A stretch of DNA of 64,000 nt from Sternotherus odoratus (GCA_032164245.1 JAVMKO010000043.1:186001-250000), one strand, 5' to 3'; positions 28,401 to 39,355 are shown, counted from the first letter of the stretch. Made by a program: numbers and translations. The notes: generated by a model not told the origin, from the sequence alone.

Positions 28401-31400
28401 TCGTGATCTCTAAGCGACACAAATCATCACCACGCGAATGCCCCGGGCGGTTGCTGAGCGAAGCCGGTGCAGGATGAAAGAGGCAGAGTGCAGAGGTGAA
28501 ATGCACCCCCAGGGCGGGGCGGGAGGTGACTCAGCGGAGAACCCAGGCATCCTGCAGCCGCCCCGAGCCAACATTTCTAGCAAGTTTCACTTTCTGCGCC
28601 CTGCCTCTCCCCACGGCAGAGCTGGTTCACCGCTGCCCCGGACCCAAAGCTGCGATTTGCAGAGGACGCTTCCCAAAGGATTCAAATGTTCTGCTTTCGA
28701 GCCCCTCAGCCTCACAGATTTCCGGGGTGGGGGAGCGAAGGGACCCGTCTCTCGGGCTGTGCAGCCGAGCGTTGAATACCAACGCCGGCCAGGCTGGGAA
28801 GGGCTCTCGGAGCACCGGGCTGGCGGACCCGGGGGGCTCAGGGTAAACGCGTCAAAGCGCGTTGGGATCCCAGCCGGTTCCGGCCCGGCTTTCTCCCGGG
28901 CGCTGGGGCCAGCGCTGGGAACCGAGCACCCCGTGGCGCCAGTGAAAACAGCAGCTGGACTGTCAGCGCTTCCCTGAGCACCCTAAAGCAGCAGGCCCCA
29001 GCCCCGAGCCAGTCCCAAGAGGCTTGCGGAGTCAGGCCCCAGTTCCTACCCCCGAGTTGGCCCAGCCAATCCCAACACACTCCCGAGTCCCTCTCCAATA
29101 CTCCCCACAGCGCCAGGCTGTGACGCCCGCCTGGGGTCCCCCGGCTGTGCCTGCAGCTCTTCAGACTCCCGAGTCAAAGGACCTGGTCTGGGGCCCAGCG
29201 CAGTTCACGTCACACCCCACCGAGTGACAAGAACAAACCCGACGCTTTGGGCACAAACGGGAGCATCCTCCCCCAAGCCAGCGTCCAAAGCGCTGGCCCC
29301 TGGAGCGAGCTGAGGGTGCCGGACGGACAAAGACCCCCCCAGCAATCCAGACAAGCAGCAGCGTGGGACCCCTTGCAATAGACACACACCAGCGCCCGCT
29401 GCACAGCGGAGGAGGGGCTGTTCGACAGCCCTTCAGCCTCCAAACAGTGAATCCAAAGCCACCAGAAGCCTGGTTTGATCCGCGGCTCACCACCCGCCGG
29501 CCGCTGGCGAGGGGGCTCTGCTCTCCAGTGCCCGCTCCACCCCCTCAATGCACCATGAGTGCCGTTAACAAACCAAGGCAGACCAGGTCGAAGGCACAGA
29601 CTCTCACCCCTCACATGACAGATGGGCTCCCCTCAACAGAGACTGGGGTCCCCTCCTGGCTGCTGACAAACTTCAGGGACCCTTGTCACTCCAGGCATAG
29701 CACAGGCTGCCCTCACCCCAGACCGGGGCCCCCCTTCGCGATGGGCGTCCCTGATGAGAGCCCGTCGTGACACGTGGTGGGTCTTCTCCCCATTTGAGTG
29801 CGGGCACGTCAGACTTCAATGAATTTCCAGTGCTCAGGAGTGCGGGGAAATCCTCGAGAGACCTGACCCCCAGCAGCACCAACCCTCAAGACCCCGACGC
29901 GGATCTCGCTGGGGCAGACGGGGACAGCGGCGCGTAGACCCCTGCGGAGAGACAGAGCAAACACTGCCCGTCTGTGCCTCTCAGGGACGATGGAACATTT
30001 CAATGACCTCCCTTAAGAGCGTGTGGCAAACATGGACTGGGGGGGCAGTCGATGGCCCCTGCTTCGGGGGCTCTGCCAACCGCTCCCCTTTAGTGCTACC
30101 CAAGCGGTTAGGAGGGGCTGGACTCCTCACGGCCCTGCACTCCCCGGCACTTGGGATAGTCAAGGCTTTAAATCCCCCGGGGCCGGGTCAGGGTCTCCGA
30201 ACAGCCCAGCCCAGGGGGTTAAAAAAACCAAGATCCCAGCTCCCGGGTAGAACAGCCTCTAGGCCTTTGGAAGCCCTTCTCCCGCAGCCCTGACCCGGCA
30301 CCATCGGCGCTTCGGTTGACCAACTGGCTCCTCTTTGGACGCCCGCCGCCTTCCCAGGACGCAGCGTCCCAACGGAACTTGACAGCAAAACCAAACGGAC
30401 GCAGCCAGCTAGAGGCTGATGGGCAGGTTTTTGCCGCACAAGAGATGAGTCCCCATAAAATCGGACTTCCACCGCCCGTCTGGGTCCTTTCCCTTCGGAA
30501 CCAGCCTGCCTCGAACCACTTCCTCCAGGCGCAGCACCCTGCCAGTTCCCTAAGCGTCAGGACAAGAGTTCAGCTCCACGGTCGCATGGGAGCGAACATC
30601 TCTTCCTGCACCCAGCTCGAAAGAACGGCTTCTTATACGACCCGCGCCAACTGCCTCGCTGGCCTTCCAGCTGGGCCGAGCAACACTCTCCGCCCCACCG
30701 AGCTTCCAATACACGGCCAAAGTGTGGGACGCGCCGTGCGGGCTCAGTCCACCTCGATTACACCCACTCCCCGAGTCAGCAGCCCAGCTGGCGCTGGCGG
30801 AGGAAGAGACGGGTGGACTGGAGATCCCCATTCCCATGCCGGGCCAGGAGCGAGAGTTCACGTCCTACGAGTGGAGCGCTCCTGAGATTTGGCGGGTAAC
30901 TGGAGCGATCCCGTCAGGACCGGTGCGGAAGGTCATCCCCACCGTACACAGAAGAGTGAGGAAGAGGAAGCCTGAAGCCAGGAGATCAGGGGGAAAAATT
31001 TATGCCCGAGGAGGGAAAATGTCCTGAAGGTGACCCCAGCGGCCGGGGCTCCGGTGACGGTCTGCACTGGGATTACCAGCGGGGATGACACGGCTAGGAG
31101 GCTGCAGGAGTTGGCACGAGATGGACAGTGCTTTGGTGCTGGGGACTTGACGCTGCCTTAGCGTGACAGTCCCTGACGGCGTGGGCTGGTGGACGTGGGG
31201 AGGTGAGGCGTTTGCACAAGCATGCAGGCCCCGGGGCTTTGGGGCCCCGGTGTGGGTGGTGTGAGCAATGGGCTACCATGAGTCAGAGACTCCTCAGCAC
31301 AGTATTACAGGGTTAACGTGAGCCCGCGATCCTGGGGAAAGTGGCGTGAGTCTGCAGCACCTCGAGGCTGGTGTGAGCGGGAGTATGAACAGAGGCAAGC

Positions 31401-32593
31401 TAGGGGGCTGGCCTGAGCACTCAGGCAGCATATCCAAAAGACCAAAGGGGTGATGTAAGCAGAGCCTGGGCAGCACCGGGCACCAGGGGGTTGAGCAGGG
31501 AAAGGGTCAGTGTGAGAAGAAAGGGGGAGACCTGGGAACTGGGTCGGCTTGAGTGGAGTCAAGACAACACAGTGATGGCAACACCAGCTGGCAATGAGTG
31601 AGGCTGGGATGGCATCGCAGGACTTGAGGTGGAAGTGAATCAGGCACCAACATGGTGCCCAGGAGAGATAGGAGGTGTTGCTGGGAGCCGTGCAGCACCA
31701 CAGTAATGGGGGCGCTGGCACAGGTGGGGGGCAAGATAGGGCCAAGGAGGGGCCTGGCGCGGGCCGGGGGGCCGGGGGGGTGCCGGGCACGGGCCGGGGG
31801 GCGCCGGGGGGCCAGGCGCGGGCCAGGGGGTGCTGGGCGGCGCCGGGCGCGGGCCGGGGGGGCGGGCGCGGGCCGGGGGGTGCTGGGCGGCGCCGGGCGC
31901 GGGCCGGGGGGGCGGGCGCGGGCCGGGGGGTGCTGGGTGGCGCCGGGCGCGGGCCGGGGGGTGCCGGGCGCAGGCGCCTGGCACGGGCGGTGGGCGCCCG
32001 GGGGCCGGGTGGCCTGGTGCGGGCCGGGGGGGCACCGGGCGCGGGCCGGGGGGGCCTGGCAGGAATGGGCCCGGGGGGAGGGGCGTTGGCAGGTGTGAGC
32101 CAGGTAGGTTGGCAAGGGGGGGGGGGGGAGGGTGTTGGCAAGGGGGGGGAGGGGCGTTGGCAGGTGTGAACCAGGTAGGTTGGCGGGGGGGGTGTTGGCG
32201 CGGGGGGGGTGTTGGCACGAGCTGAGCCGTTATCACTGGGGTGGGGGCGGTTGGCGCGAGCTGCCCTTTGACCTCGCTCCCCTCAGCCTCCTCCCTCCGC
32301 CCGCAGGTGAGGGGCGGCCCCGCCCCGGGCAGAGGGGGCCGCTGTGACGCACTCGGGACCCCCGGGCGCGCGCCAAGGGGAGTGGGAGGAGGGACCGCCG
32401 CGAGCGGGAAGGAACCAACGGCCGCAGCCCCCGCGCGCGCGCGCTCCCCCTCCTCTCCTGGCGCTGCGCCCGCGGGATGGGCCCGTCCGACACCCTCCCG
32501 CGCGAGGGATGCGAATGGTCCCGTCTCCGCCTGTCCCCTCCCTTCCCCGGCCACTCACAATCTCTCCTCGTCTCCGCTCGGCGCCGCCGCCAT
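13433..32593 (-). CDS. MECP2: Methyl-CpG-binding protein 2, e1-type isoform
   Basis: MeCP2 is a nuclear protein that binds methylated CpG and recruits the NCoR/SMRT co-repressor. Coding exons on the minus strand: 32559-32593 ([11 protein letters not shown] plus two bases), 15275-15580 and 13433-14441. They join in frame to 1350 nt, giving 449 aa plus stop, with consensus donors and acceptors (GATT|GTGAGT, CAG|GGAGG, ATCAA|GTGAGT, CTGCAG|CCCC). The methyl-binding domain spans exons 2-3, including [12 protein letters not shown] and ending [10 protein letters not shown]. Then come the AT-hook GRGRPKG, a second basic hook KKRGRKPG, the co-repressor-contact cluster [12 protein letters not shown], and the conserved C-terminus TPVSERVS. 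Human e1 is about 498 aa; the shortening is in the C-terminal half, where the mammalian histidine run is replaced by Pro/Gln-rich sequence. No frameshift was seen. Only the e1-type start is apparent; I did not find a counterpart of the human e2 start exon. Confidence 0.97.
14690..15270. repeat. GCATGCTGGGAGCTGTAGT array abutting a MECP2 exon
   Basis: About 12 imperfect ~46-bp units, each with a core like CAGTGCATGCTGGGAGC and often followed by TGTAGTCC. One oppositely oriented copy reads ACTACAAGTCCCAGCATTC at about 14798. The array ends directly at the donor of the MECP2 exon 15275-15580. The core resembles the known ACTACAATTCCCAGCATGC promoter element bound by ZNF143 and THAP11. Confidence 0.85.
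15690..16150. repeat. ~45-55-bp minisatellite in a MECP2 intron
   Basis: About ten units of GTGTCTATGCAGTACCTGGC followed by GTGACCCCGATCTCGGTCTG, alternating between shorter and longer linkers. It lies upstream (in transcript sense) of the 15275-15580 exon. The following stretch to about 16920 shows no gene or repeat that I recognise. Confidence 0.85.
16920..17504. other. AT-rich island inside the GC-rich MECP2 first intron
   Basis: About 600 bp of strongly AT-rich sequence with poly-T and TATTTAAAT-like stretches, sharply different from its GC-rich flanks. No tandem repeat was seen. It lies directly downstream (minus sense) of the reading frame at 17505-17774, so together they could be an inserted retrocopy with its 3' UTR, or another insertion. 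Confidence 0.5.
17505..17774 (-). pseudogene. Unrecognised 89-codon frame, possible kinase C-lobe remnant
   Basis: The frame ends with TAA. It has ordinary protein-like composition, unlike the low-complexity frames elsewhere, for example [20 protein letters not shown] and [20 protein letters not shown] followed by EEL. The spacing D-x-x-x-R-x-T-x-x-E-x-L resembles the end of the C-lobe of CMGC kinases such as the HIPK/DYRK group. I cannot confirm the family. No obvious continuation was seen upstream, where the sequence turns GC-rich. It may be a retrocopy fragment or the last exon of a decayed gene inside MECP2 intron 1. Confidence 0.3.
19385..20015. repeat. ~49-bp minisatellite in MECP2 intron 1
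   Basis: About 12 copies of GCTGTGCAGAGTCCCACAGA, a G-run and TTCCGATCTCAGGCGG. Related single units (GATCTCCGCTGGGAGC with CTGTGACTGGGGGACC) occur at about 25.48 kb and 26.6 kb. Flanking sequence 17.8-19.4 kb and 20.0-21.6 kb is GC-rich intron without a supported gene. Confidence 0.9.
21660..25210. repeat. 3.5-kb minisatellite of 47- and 54-bp units in MECP2 intron 1
   Basis: Dozens of copies of AGAAGCCGTGGGGAACAGGG followed by TGTCGGAGCGTCCCGCTC. The linker is GCGGTC (short units, about 47 bp) or GCTGTCCGGGGTC / GCGGTCCAGGATT (54 bp). The array alternates between domains of short and 54-bp units, and 21.6-23.1 kb and 23.7-25.2 kb look like two copies of one larger block. Because 54 is a multiple of 3, long reading frames with an 18-residue period run on both strands; I regard them as artefacts. 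Confidence 0.95.
25528..26580 (+). mobile_element. LTR-like interspersed repeat with a tandemly doubled 5' half
   Basis: Two head-to-tail copies (about 25528-25795 and 25798-26080) start near GTGACGAA(G/C)TGGGAGTA and share TGTGTGTGCCTCAGTTTCCC and CCAGGTGGGGGAGGGAGGTC. They are followed by AATAAA-containing sequence and a single 3' portion with CTGGCTGGCTGAGAGTCACG, ending near CTCCGGGACACC. There is no coding capacity. I recognise the layout (TG start, internal AATAAA, CA-type end) as a common turtle LTR-like repeat; the family name is not known to me. Confidence 0.6.
26800..27455. repeat. 36-bp minisatellite, two sub-types
   Basis: Units at 36-bp spacing. The first group has GGCTGGCGTCAATCGGCCAC, the second GGCTGGCTACAATCGGCCAC, both followed by AGCCCC and a GATCCC junction. 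Divergent copies lie between the two homogeneous groups. It lies in MECP2 intron 1. Confidence 0.9.
27460..31735. other. MECP2 intron 1, mostly unique GC-rich sequence
   Basis: I see no supported gene here. Around 28190-28400 there are four or five imperfect ~45-bp units sharing TTGGGGCCCGTGCAGCGCCC and TACAATGGGGCCCCC. A 101-codon plus-strand frame at 30722-31027 has varied composition but no motif I recognise. Confidence 0.5.
31740..32215. repeat. G-rich repeat near the MECP2 first exon
   Basis: Irregular tandem copies of GGGTGCTGGGCGGCGCCGGG and CGCGGGCCGGGGG occupy 31740-32060, then GGGGGTGTTGGC / GCGTTGGCAGGTGTGA units follow. The run of G-tracts near a CpG-island promoter is quadruplex-prone sequence (inference). 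Confidence 0.85.
32559..32593 (-). CDS. MECP2: MECP2 exon 1 coding part
   Basis: The ATG at 32593-32591 is followed by GCGGCGGCGCCGAGCGGAGA and the donor GATT|GTGAGT. It encodes [11 protein letters not shown] plus two bases of the next Leu codon, the counterpart of the mammalian e1 N-terminus (alanine run then Ser-Gly and acidic residues), here with three alanines. Confidence 0.9.
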
Positions 32594-32960
32594 TTTCTTC
32601 GCAGCGAAGAACCCGCGGGGAGTGAGGGGGGGTGGGGGGGGAATAGACCGAGCCGGAGAGGAAACCCGGAGCGACGGGCCCCGCCCCTCCACTGCCATTG
32701 GCCTACGCAGCTGTCGCTCACCGCACCGCCTCTTGCTCATTGGCCTGCGCTGTTGGTCACGACGGGCGGGGCCGGCGCGCTCCCGGCGGCCGTTGGAATT
32801 GGCGCGAAGCGCTGTCAGTTACAACGTTCTAGGGAGGGAGGGGCTGAGGAAGCGCGCGCCGATTCTGATTGGGGCCCGACTGCCCCTTTGTCGCCCATTG
32901 GTCCAGCGGCCCATCGGTCACTTTCCAAAGGGGGCGGGGAGCGGCCTCAGACTTCGGAGG
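32594..32960 (-). promoter_or_regulatory. MECP2: MECP2 CpG-island promoter with five CCAAT boxes
   Basis: CpG-rich sequence upstream of MECP2 exon 1. Minus-strand CCAAT boxes appear on the plus strand as ATTGG at 32697-32701, 32739-32743, 32798-32802, 32868-32872 and 32897-32901, with GC-box-like GGGCGGGG between. There is no TATA box. Several CCAAT boxes with this spacing are typical of NF-Y-driven housekeeping promoters. Confidence 0.75.
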
Positions 32961-33139
32961 TTTGAAATTTAACGGTTTTAACGGTTGTTTCTTTCAACCC
33001 TCACCAAAACCTGCCCTTCCAGCGGCCGGGGCGTGTGCCTCCCGCACAGCACTGCCCTGATGCTCCACCTCAGTCAGCATCCCCTGCATGGGCATCGCCA
33101 CACCCACTCCCTGACTGCCCACCCACAGAAGGCTGCCCT

Positions 33140-33490
33140 AGGCCCCTCAACATGGCCGCCTGAGCCCCCTAACATGGCCCACTCAGTCACGCCAAGGCAG
33201 CCCTGGGCAACCCAACATGGCTGCCCCATCACAACAAGGCTGCCTTGGTTCCCTCCAACATGGCTGCCAAGTCCTCCGCGAGCTCCCTAACATGACTGTC
33301 CAGTATGGCCACCAAGACCACACTGAGTCTCCTCAACCTGACAGCCCAGTCACGCTAAAGCCTCCCCGGCTCCCCCAAACATGGCTGCCCAGTCATGCCA
33401 AGGCCACCCAACATGGCCACCTTGTCAGGCCAGGGCCACCGGCCATAAGCCCCCAAACATGAGCACCCCACAACACCATGGCTGCCCCCA
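33140..33490. repeat. Diverged AACATGGCTGCC repeats upstream of MECP2
   Basis: About ten irregularly spaced copies of (C/T)AACATGGC(C/T)GCC-like strings (for example near 33152, 33214, 33257, 33378, 33409 and 33477). The string resembles the YY1 consensus AANATGGCNGCC. Sequence 33490-34720 beyond it is intergenic without a supported gene. Confidence 0.55.
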
Positions 33491-34729
33491 GCCACCTATC
33501 ATGACTTCCCCATCATGGCAAGACCATCCCGGGGGCCCCCAACTTAGCCAGTCACATCAAGGTAGCTCTCTCCCACAACCGCCCCTGGTAGTCACAGCCA
33601 CCCTCTCACTCCACCATGTCCCCTCCTCCACGCCCAGACCACCCGCCCCGCTGCACAGTCACGACAGCTCTGCCCCATCCCATCCTCATAGTCGTGCCAA
33701 GGCCGCCCCCTGCCCTCAACTGCCCCAGCTCCAACCCCAACCCCGTAGGGCCTTCTGCCTTTTGTGCCACCCGTGGCTGGGGCCCACTGTGCTGAGGCCA
33801 GCCTGCCAATGCGCAAGAAACCTGGCCCCTGCTGCGGCACCCGCTGATCAGACTATCAGATACACCGACATCGGTACAGACGCCTCGCCATGCACCTTGT
33901 CTAGCTGAGAGACGCCAACCTGCTGGAAGGGCCGGCCTGGTTGGTAATAACCCGCGCCCGCCGGCAGAGGGCTCTGCTGGCCCGATGGGAACCTGGGCCC
34001 TAAGCGGGCATATGGGCCTTGCTTGGCTAAGGAGTGAGGCAGAGGGGGAGGGTCGGGGGGACTGGGAGCCAGGACTCCTGGGTTCTGACTCAGCTCTGAA
34101 AGGGGAGTCGGGGCTGCTGGGTCAGAGCAGCGGCGGCCATCTGTGTCCTCAGACAATAGCCCCACACCCTAACATATCCCCCTGACCCATTCCCCATCCC
34201 CCGAGCCAGCCAGCCCCTGCCCCGTCCCAGGTGTGTGTGTGTGGGGGGGCCTGCCCACTCCTCCCCTCCAGGAAGCGATTGGCGAGATGATCTGAGCTTT
34301 AATTGGCCTCAGAACAGCTGCTGCGAGCTAATCCCCCCCGACTTTAATTTCTGCCCGTGCTCGGGAGGGTGGGGGGACAGGGATTATACCCCACCCCCCT
34401 CGCTCACCGCTCCCCACCCTGGGGTCTGGGTGTCAGGGACAGGCCGGGGCAGCCAGCTCCAGGATCGGACCAGGGGTCCGTAAGGCGGGGCTGCCTGGAT
34501 ATACACCCCCCTTCACTTTCTGGGGGGATGCATCCTGCCCTGATTTTGCTGGATCCCTGCCCTGCCCCTCCTCTCCCCCGCCCAGGGCTGACAAAAGCTG
34601 CTAAAAGTGGCCTCCTAACCCTCCATCCAGAGCCCAGGGATGTGGGGCAGGGGGTCACAGCGCCAAGGGGGATGGTGCAGTGGGAACAGAAGGGTGGTGA
34701 CCGCAAATAGACTCAGTCCCAACTCCCTG

Positions 34730-37700
34730 ACCCACAGTCCCCTGCTCACCCAGCCCTGTCCCCCCATCCCCCCCACTGCCCCTCACTCCTGACCCACAGC
34801 CGCTGCTCACCCAGCCCTGTCCCCCCATCCCCCCCCACTGCCCCTCACTCCTGACCCACAGCCGCTGCTCACCCAGCCCTGTCCCCCCATCCCCCCCACT
34901 GCCCATCACTCCTGACCCACAGCCGCTGCTCACCCAGCCCTGTCCCCCCATCCCCCCCACTGCCCCTCACTCCTGACCCACAGCCGCTGCTCACCCAGCC
35001 CTGTCCCCCCATCCCCCCCACTGCCCTTCACTCCTGACCCACAGCCGCTGCTCACCCAGCCCTGTCCCCCCATCCCCCCCCACTGCCCCTCACTCCTGAC
35101 CCACAGCCGCTGCTCACCCAGCCCTGTCCCCCCATCCCCCCCACTGCCCTTCACTCCTGACCCACAGCCGCTGCTCACCCAGCCCTGTCCCCCCATCCCC
35201 CCCACTGCCCTTCACTCCTGACCCACAGCCGCTGCTCACCCAGCCCTGTCCCCCCATCCCCCCCCACTGCCCCTCACTCCTGACCCACAGCCGCTGCTCA
35301 CCCAGCCCTGTCCCCCCATCCCCCCCACTGCCCCTCACTCCTGACCCACAGCCGCTGCTCACCCAGCCCTGTCCCCCCATCCCCCCCCACTGCCCCTCAC
35401 TCCTGACCCACAGCCGCTGCTCACCCAGCCCTGTCCCCCCATCCCCCCCCACTGCCCCTCACTCCTGACCCACAGCCGCTGCTCACCCAGCCCTGTCCCC
35501 CCATCCCCCCCCACTGCCCCTCACTCCTGACCCACAGCCGCTGCTCACCCAGCCCTGTCCCCCATCCCCCCCCACTGCCCCTCACTCCTGACCCACAGCC
35601 GCTGCTCACCCAGCCCTGTCCCCCCATCCCCCCCCACTGCCCCTCACTCCTGACCCACAGCCGCTGCTCACCCAGCCCTGTCCCCCATCCCCCCCCCACT
35701 GCCCCTCACTCCTGACCCACAGCCGCTGCTCACCCAGCCCTGTCCCCCCATCCCCCCCACTGCCCCTCACTCCTGACCCACAGCCGCTGCTCACCCAGCC
35801 CTGTCCCCCCATCCCCCCCACTGCCCCTCACTCCTGACCCACAGCCGCTGCTAACCCAGCCCTGTCCCCCATCCCCCCCCACTGCCCCTCACTCCTGACC
35901 CACAGCCGCTGCTCACCCAGCCCTGTCCCCCATCCCCCCCCACTGCCCCTCACTCCTGACCCACAGCCGCTGCTCACCCAGCCCTGTCCCCCCATCCCCC
36001 CCACTGCCCCTCACTCCTGACCCACAGCCGCTGCTCACCCAGCCCTGTCCCCCATCCCCCCCCACTGCCCCTCACTCCTGACCCACAGCCGCTGCTCACC
36101 CAGCCCTGTCCCCCCATCCCCCCCACTGCCCCTCACTCCTGACCCACAGCCGCTGCTCACCCAGCCCTGTCCCCCCATCCCCCCCCCACTGCCCCTCACT
36201 CCTGACCCACAGCCGCTGCTCACCCAGCCCTGTCCCCCCATCCCCCCCCACTGCCCCTCACTCCTGACCCACAGCCGCTGCTCACCCAGCCCTGTCCCCC
36301 CATCCCCCCCCACTGCCCCTCACTCCTGACCCACAGCCGCTGCTCACCCAGCCCTGTCCCCCCATCCCCCCCCACTGCCCCTCACTCCTGACCCACAGCC
36401 GCTGCTCACCCAGCCCTGTCCCCCCATCCCCCCCCACTGCCCCTCACTCCTGACCCACAGCCGCTGCTCACCCAGCCCTGTCCCCCCATCCCCCCCCACT
36501 GCCCCTCACTCCTGACCCACAGCCGCTGCTAACCCAGCCCTGTCCCCCCATCCCCCCCACTGCCCCTCACTCCTGACCCACAGCCGCTGCTCACCCAGCC
36601 CTGTCCCCCCATCCCCCCCACTGCCCCTCACTCCTGACCCACAGCCGCTGCTCACCCAGCCCTGTCCCCCCATCCCCCCCACTGCCCCTCACTCCTGACC
36701 CACAGCCGCTGCTCACCCAGCCCTGTCCCCCCATCCCCCCCACTGCCCCTCACTCCTGACCCACAGCCGCTGCTCACCCAGCCCTGTCCCCCATCCCCCC
36801 CCACTGCCCCTCACTCCTGACCCACAGCCGCTGCTCACCCAGCCCTGTCCCCCCATCCCCCCCACTGCCCCTCACTCCTGACCCACAGCCGCTGCTCACC
36901 CAGCCCTGTCCCCCCATCCCCCCCCACTGCCCCTCACTCCTGACCCACAGCCGCTGCTCACCCAGCCCTGTCCCCCATCCCCCCCCACTGCCCCTCACTC
37001 CTGACCCACAGCCGCTGCTAACCCAGCCCTGTCCCCCCATCCCCCCCACTGCCCCTCACTCCTGACCCACAGCCGCTGCTCACCCAGCCCTGTCCCCCCA
37101 TCCCCCCCCCACTGCCCTTCACTCCAGACCCACAGCCGCTGCTCACCCAGCCCTGTCCCCCCATCCCCCCCACTGCCCCTCACTCCTGACCCACAGCCGC
37201 TGCTCACCCAGCCCTGTCCCCCCATCCCCCCCCCACTGCCCTTCACTCCAGACCCACAGCCGCTGCTCACCCAGCCCTGTCCCCCCATCCCCCCCACTGC
37301 CCCTCACTCCTGACCCACAGCCGCTGCTCACCCAGCCCTGTCCCCCATCCCCCCCCACTGCCCCTCACTCCTGACCCACAGCCGCTGCTAACCCAGCCCT
37401 GTCCCCCCATCCCCCCCCCACTGCCCCTCACTCCTGACCCACAGCCGCTGCTAACCCAGCCCTGTCCCCCCATTCCCCCCCACTGCCCCTCACTCCTGAC
37501 CCACAGCCGCTGCTCACCCAGCCCTGTCCCCCCATCCCCCCCCACTGCCCCTCACTCCTGACCCACAGCCGCTGCTCACCCAGCCCTGTCCCCCCATCCC
37601 CCCCACTGCCCCTCACTCCTGACCCACAGCCGCTGCTCACCCAGCCCTGTCCCCCCATCCCCCCCACTGCCCCTCACTCCTGACCCACAGCCGCTGCTCA

Positions 37701-38060
37701 CCCAGCCCTGTCCCCCCATCCCCCCCCCACTGCCCTTCACTCCAGACCCACAGCCGCTGCTCACCCAGCCCTGTCCCCCCATCCCCCCCACTGCCCCTCA
37801 CTCCTGACCCACAGCCGCTGCTCACCCAGCCCTGTCCCCCATCCCCCCCCACTGCCCCTCACTCCTGACCCACAGCCGCTGCTCACCCAGCCCTGTCCCC
37901 CATCCCCCCCCACTGCCCCTCACTCCTGACCCACAGCCGCTGCTCACCCAGCCCTGTCCCCCCATCCCCCCCACTGCCCCTCACTCCTGACCCACAGCCG
38001 CTGCTCACCCAGCCCTGTCCCCCCATCCCCCCCACTGCCCCTCACTCCAGACCCACAGCC
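34730..38060. repeat. 3.3-kb 61-bp minisatellite between MECP2 and SWS2
   Basis: About 54 copies of GCTGCTCACCCAGCCCTGTC, CCCCATCCCCCCCACTGCCC and CTCACTCCTGACCCACAGCC. Copies differ mainly in C-run length. Variant TTCACTCCAGACCC units mark a block seen at 37.1-37.3 kb and again at 37.7 kb. It is the reverse complement of the GTCGGGAGTGAGGGGC family. Confidence 0.97.
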
Positions 38061-38649
38061 ACTGTCTCGGGCTCCCCCGGCTCTGGGCAGGCTGGGGCTC
38101 ATGGCAGGGAGTCGGCCTGCTCTGTGCCCCACGCACTCCTGCTAATCCTGATCAGCACAAGCTCTCGATGTAACCCTAATCCCAGCTCCTTGAGGTGATC
38201 CCCCCAGCTCTTTGGGGATTTGGCCCATGGCTCCCCTGGGGGTGGCAGGGCCTGGGCACTGGCAGGGGGGCAGGGGTGCAAAAGCTGAGTCCAGATCGAA
38301 ACTACCCCCCTGCAAAGGCTCCTGGGAGATGTAGTCCCAATCCTGCCCCTCCCCCCCCCCCCCCCCGTGGCACCAGGATTCGTGGTGTCGTGGTGCCATC
38401 TAGTGGCAGGTTGCCAGCTGTGCAGAGCACAGAGCAGCAGAAGTGATGTGAGGAGGCCACGGGCCTGGTGACACACCAATAATAGGTCGGGTGGTGGGGC
38501 AGGGCAGATCGGGGGGGGGGGGCAGATTGTGGTGCCGGGCCAATGGCTGAGTGGGCCAGATTGTGGGGTGGGTGGTGAGATGGGATGGATCATGGGGTGG
38601 GCAGATTGTGGGGCGGGGCAGGCAGGTGGTTATGTGGGGCGCGTGGTGG

Positions 38650-39245
38650 GGCATGGCAGGCACAGAGTCCCCGGACGATGCTCTGAACTGCTCCCCACGA
38701 TGCTGGGCAGGACTCTGGGGGAGCCTCCTCTGTCTCCAGGGCACAAAGCGTCACAGCTTTCCCCTTCCTGAGGCTGACCCCGGAGCATCCCCTGCCCCAC
38801 CCCGTGCTCCCCCCAGTGACTCCGCCCGGGGGGGTCCCTGCCCCCCAACTCCACAGTCAGACGCGACTCTCCGCCAGCCAGGGAAACAGAAGGTTTATTA
38901 GACGACAGGAACAGGGTGTAAACTGGAGCTTGTAGGTCCAGAGCCCAGGACCCCTCAGCCGGGTCCAGCTTGCGGGGCAGGAAACCCATCTGGGCCTCCC
39001 TCCATTTCCCCAGCCAGCCCCAAACTGAAACTCTCCAGCCCCTCTCTGCCTTTGTCTCTGTCCCGGGCCAGCTCCCCCGACCCCTTTGTTCTCCAAGCCC
39101 TTCGGCTGGCGCCTTGCAGAGGAGGGGCCCAGGCCAGCAGGAGACAGGGTGTTGGCCACTGGTCCTCTGCTCGGCAACAATCACCCCCCCCCAGATCCCC
39201 CTCCAGAAATGCATAGGGGAAACTGAGGCACCCCCCAGTCTCCAG
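38650..39245 (-). mobile_element. LTR-like interspersed repeat, second copy
   Basis: On the minus strand it begins near TGCCTCAGTTTCCCCTATGC (39236 downwards). It runs through GGGGCTGGCTGGGGAAATGG to the polyadenylation-like hexamer at about 38893-38898 and CCTGGCTGGCGGAGAGTCGC, then fades near 38650. It is the same family as 25528-26580 and lies opposite to SWS2. Confidence 0.6.
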
Positions 39246-39306
39246 AGAGAACATGGAGAACAGTCCCACTTCACCGCATCGGCAGAGCTCAGGGGTGGGG
39301 GGCAGG

Positions 39307-39355
39307 GCCCGGTTAGCAGGGGCTGCAGGTCAGGAGTGAGGGGCAGGGCTGGGGA
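39307..39355. repeat. Solo copy of the GGAGTGAGGGGCAGGGCTGG repeat core
   Basis: One isolated unit (GGGGCTGCAGGTCAGGAGTG then AGGGGCAGGGCTGGGG) of the family that forms arrays in IRAK1, SWS2 and the MECP2-SWS2 spacer. Confidence 0.7.

Noticed and set aside
30722..31027. 101-codon plus-strand frame in MECP2 intron 1
   Set aside because: Composition is varied, but there is no motif, splice context or recognised family; it cannot be supported as a gene.
32241..32972. 243-codon plus-strand frame across the MECP2 CpG island
   Set aside because: Long frames are expected in GC-rich DNA; it overlaps the MECP2 promoter and first exon and has no protein-like motif.
34655..37852. Many short Gly-rich frames starting MGGMGGQGWVSSGCG
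   Set aside because: They are minus-strand translation of the 61-bp minisatellite.
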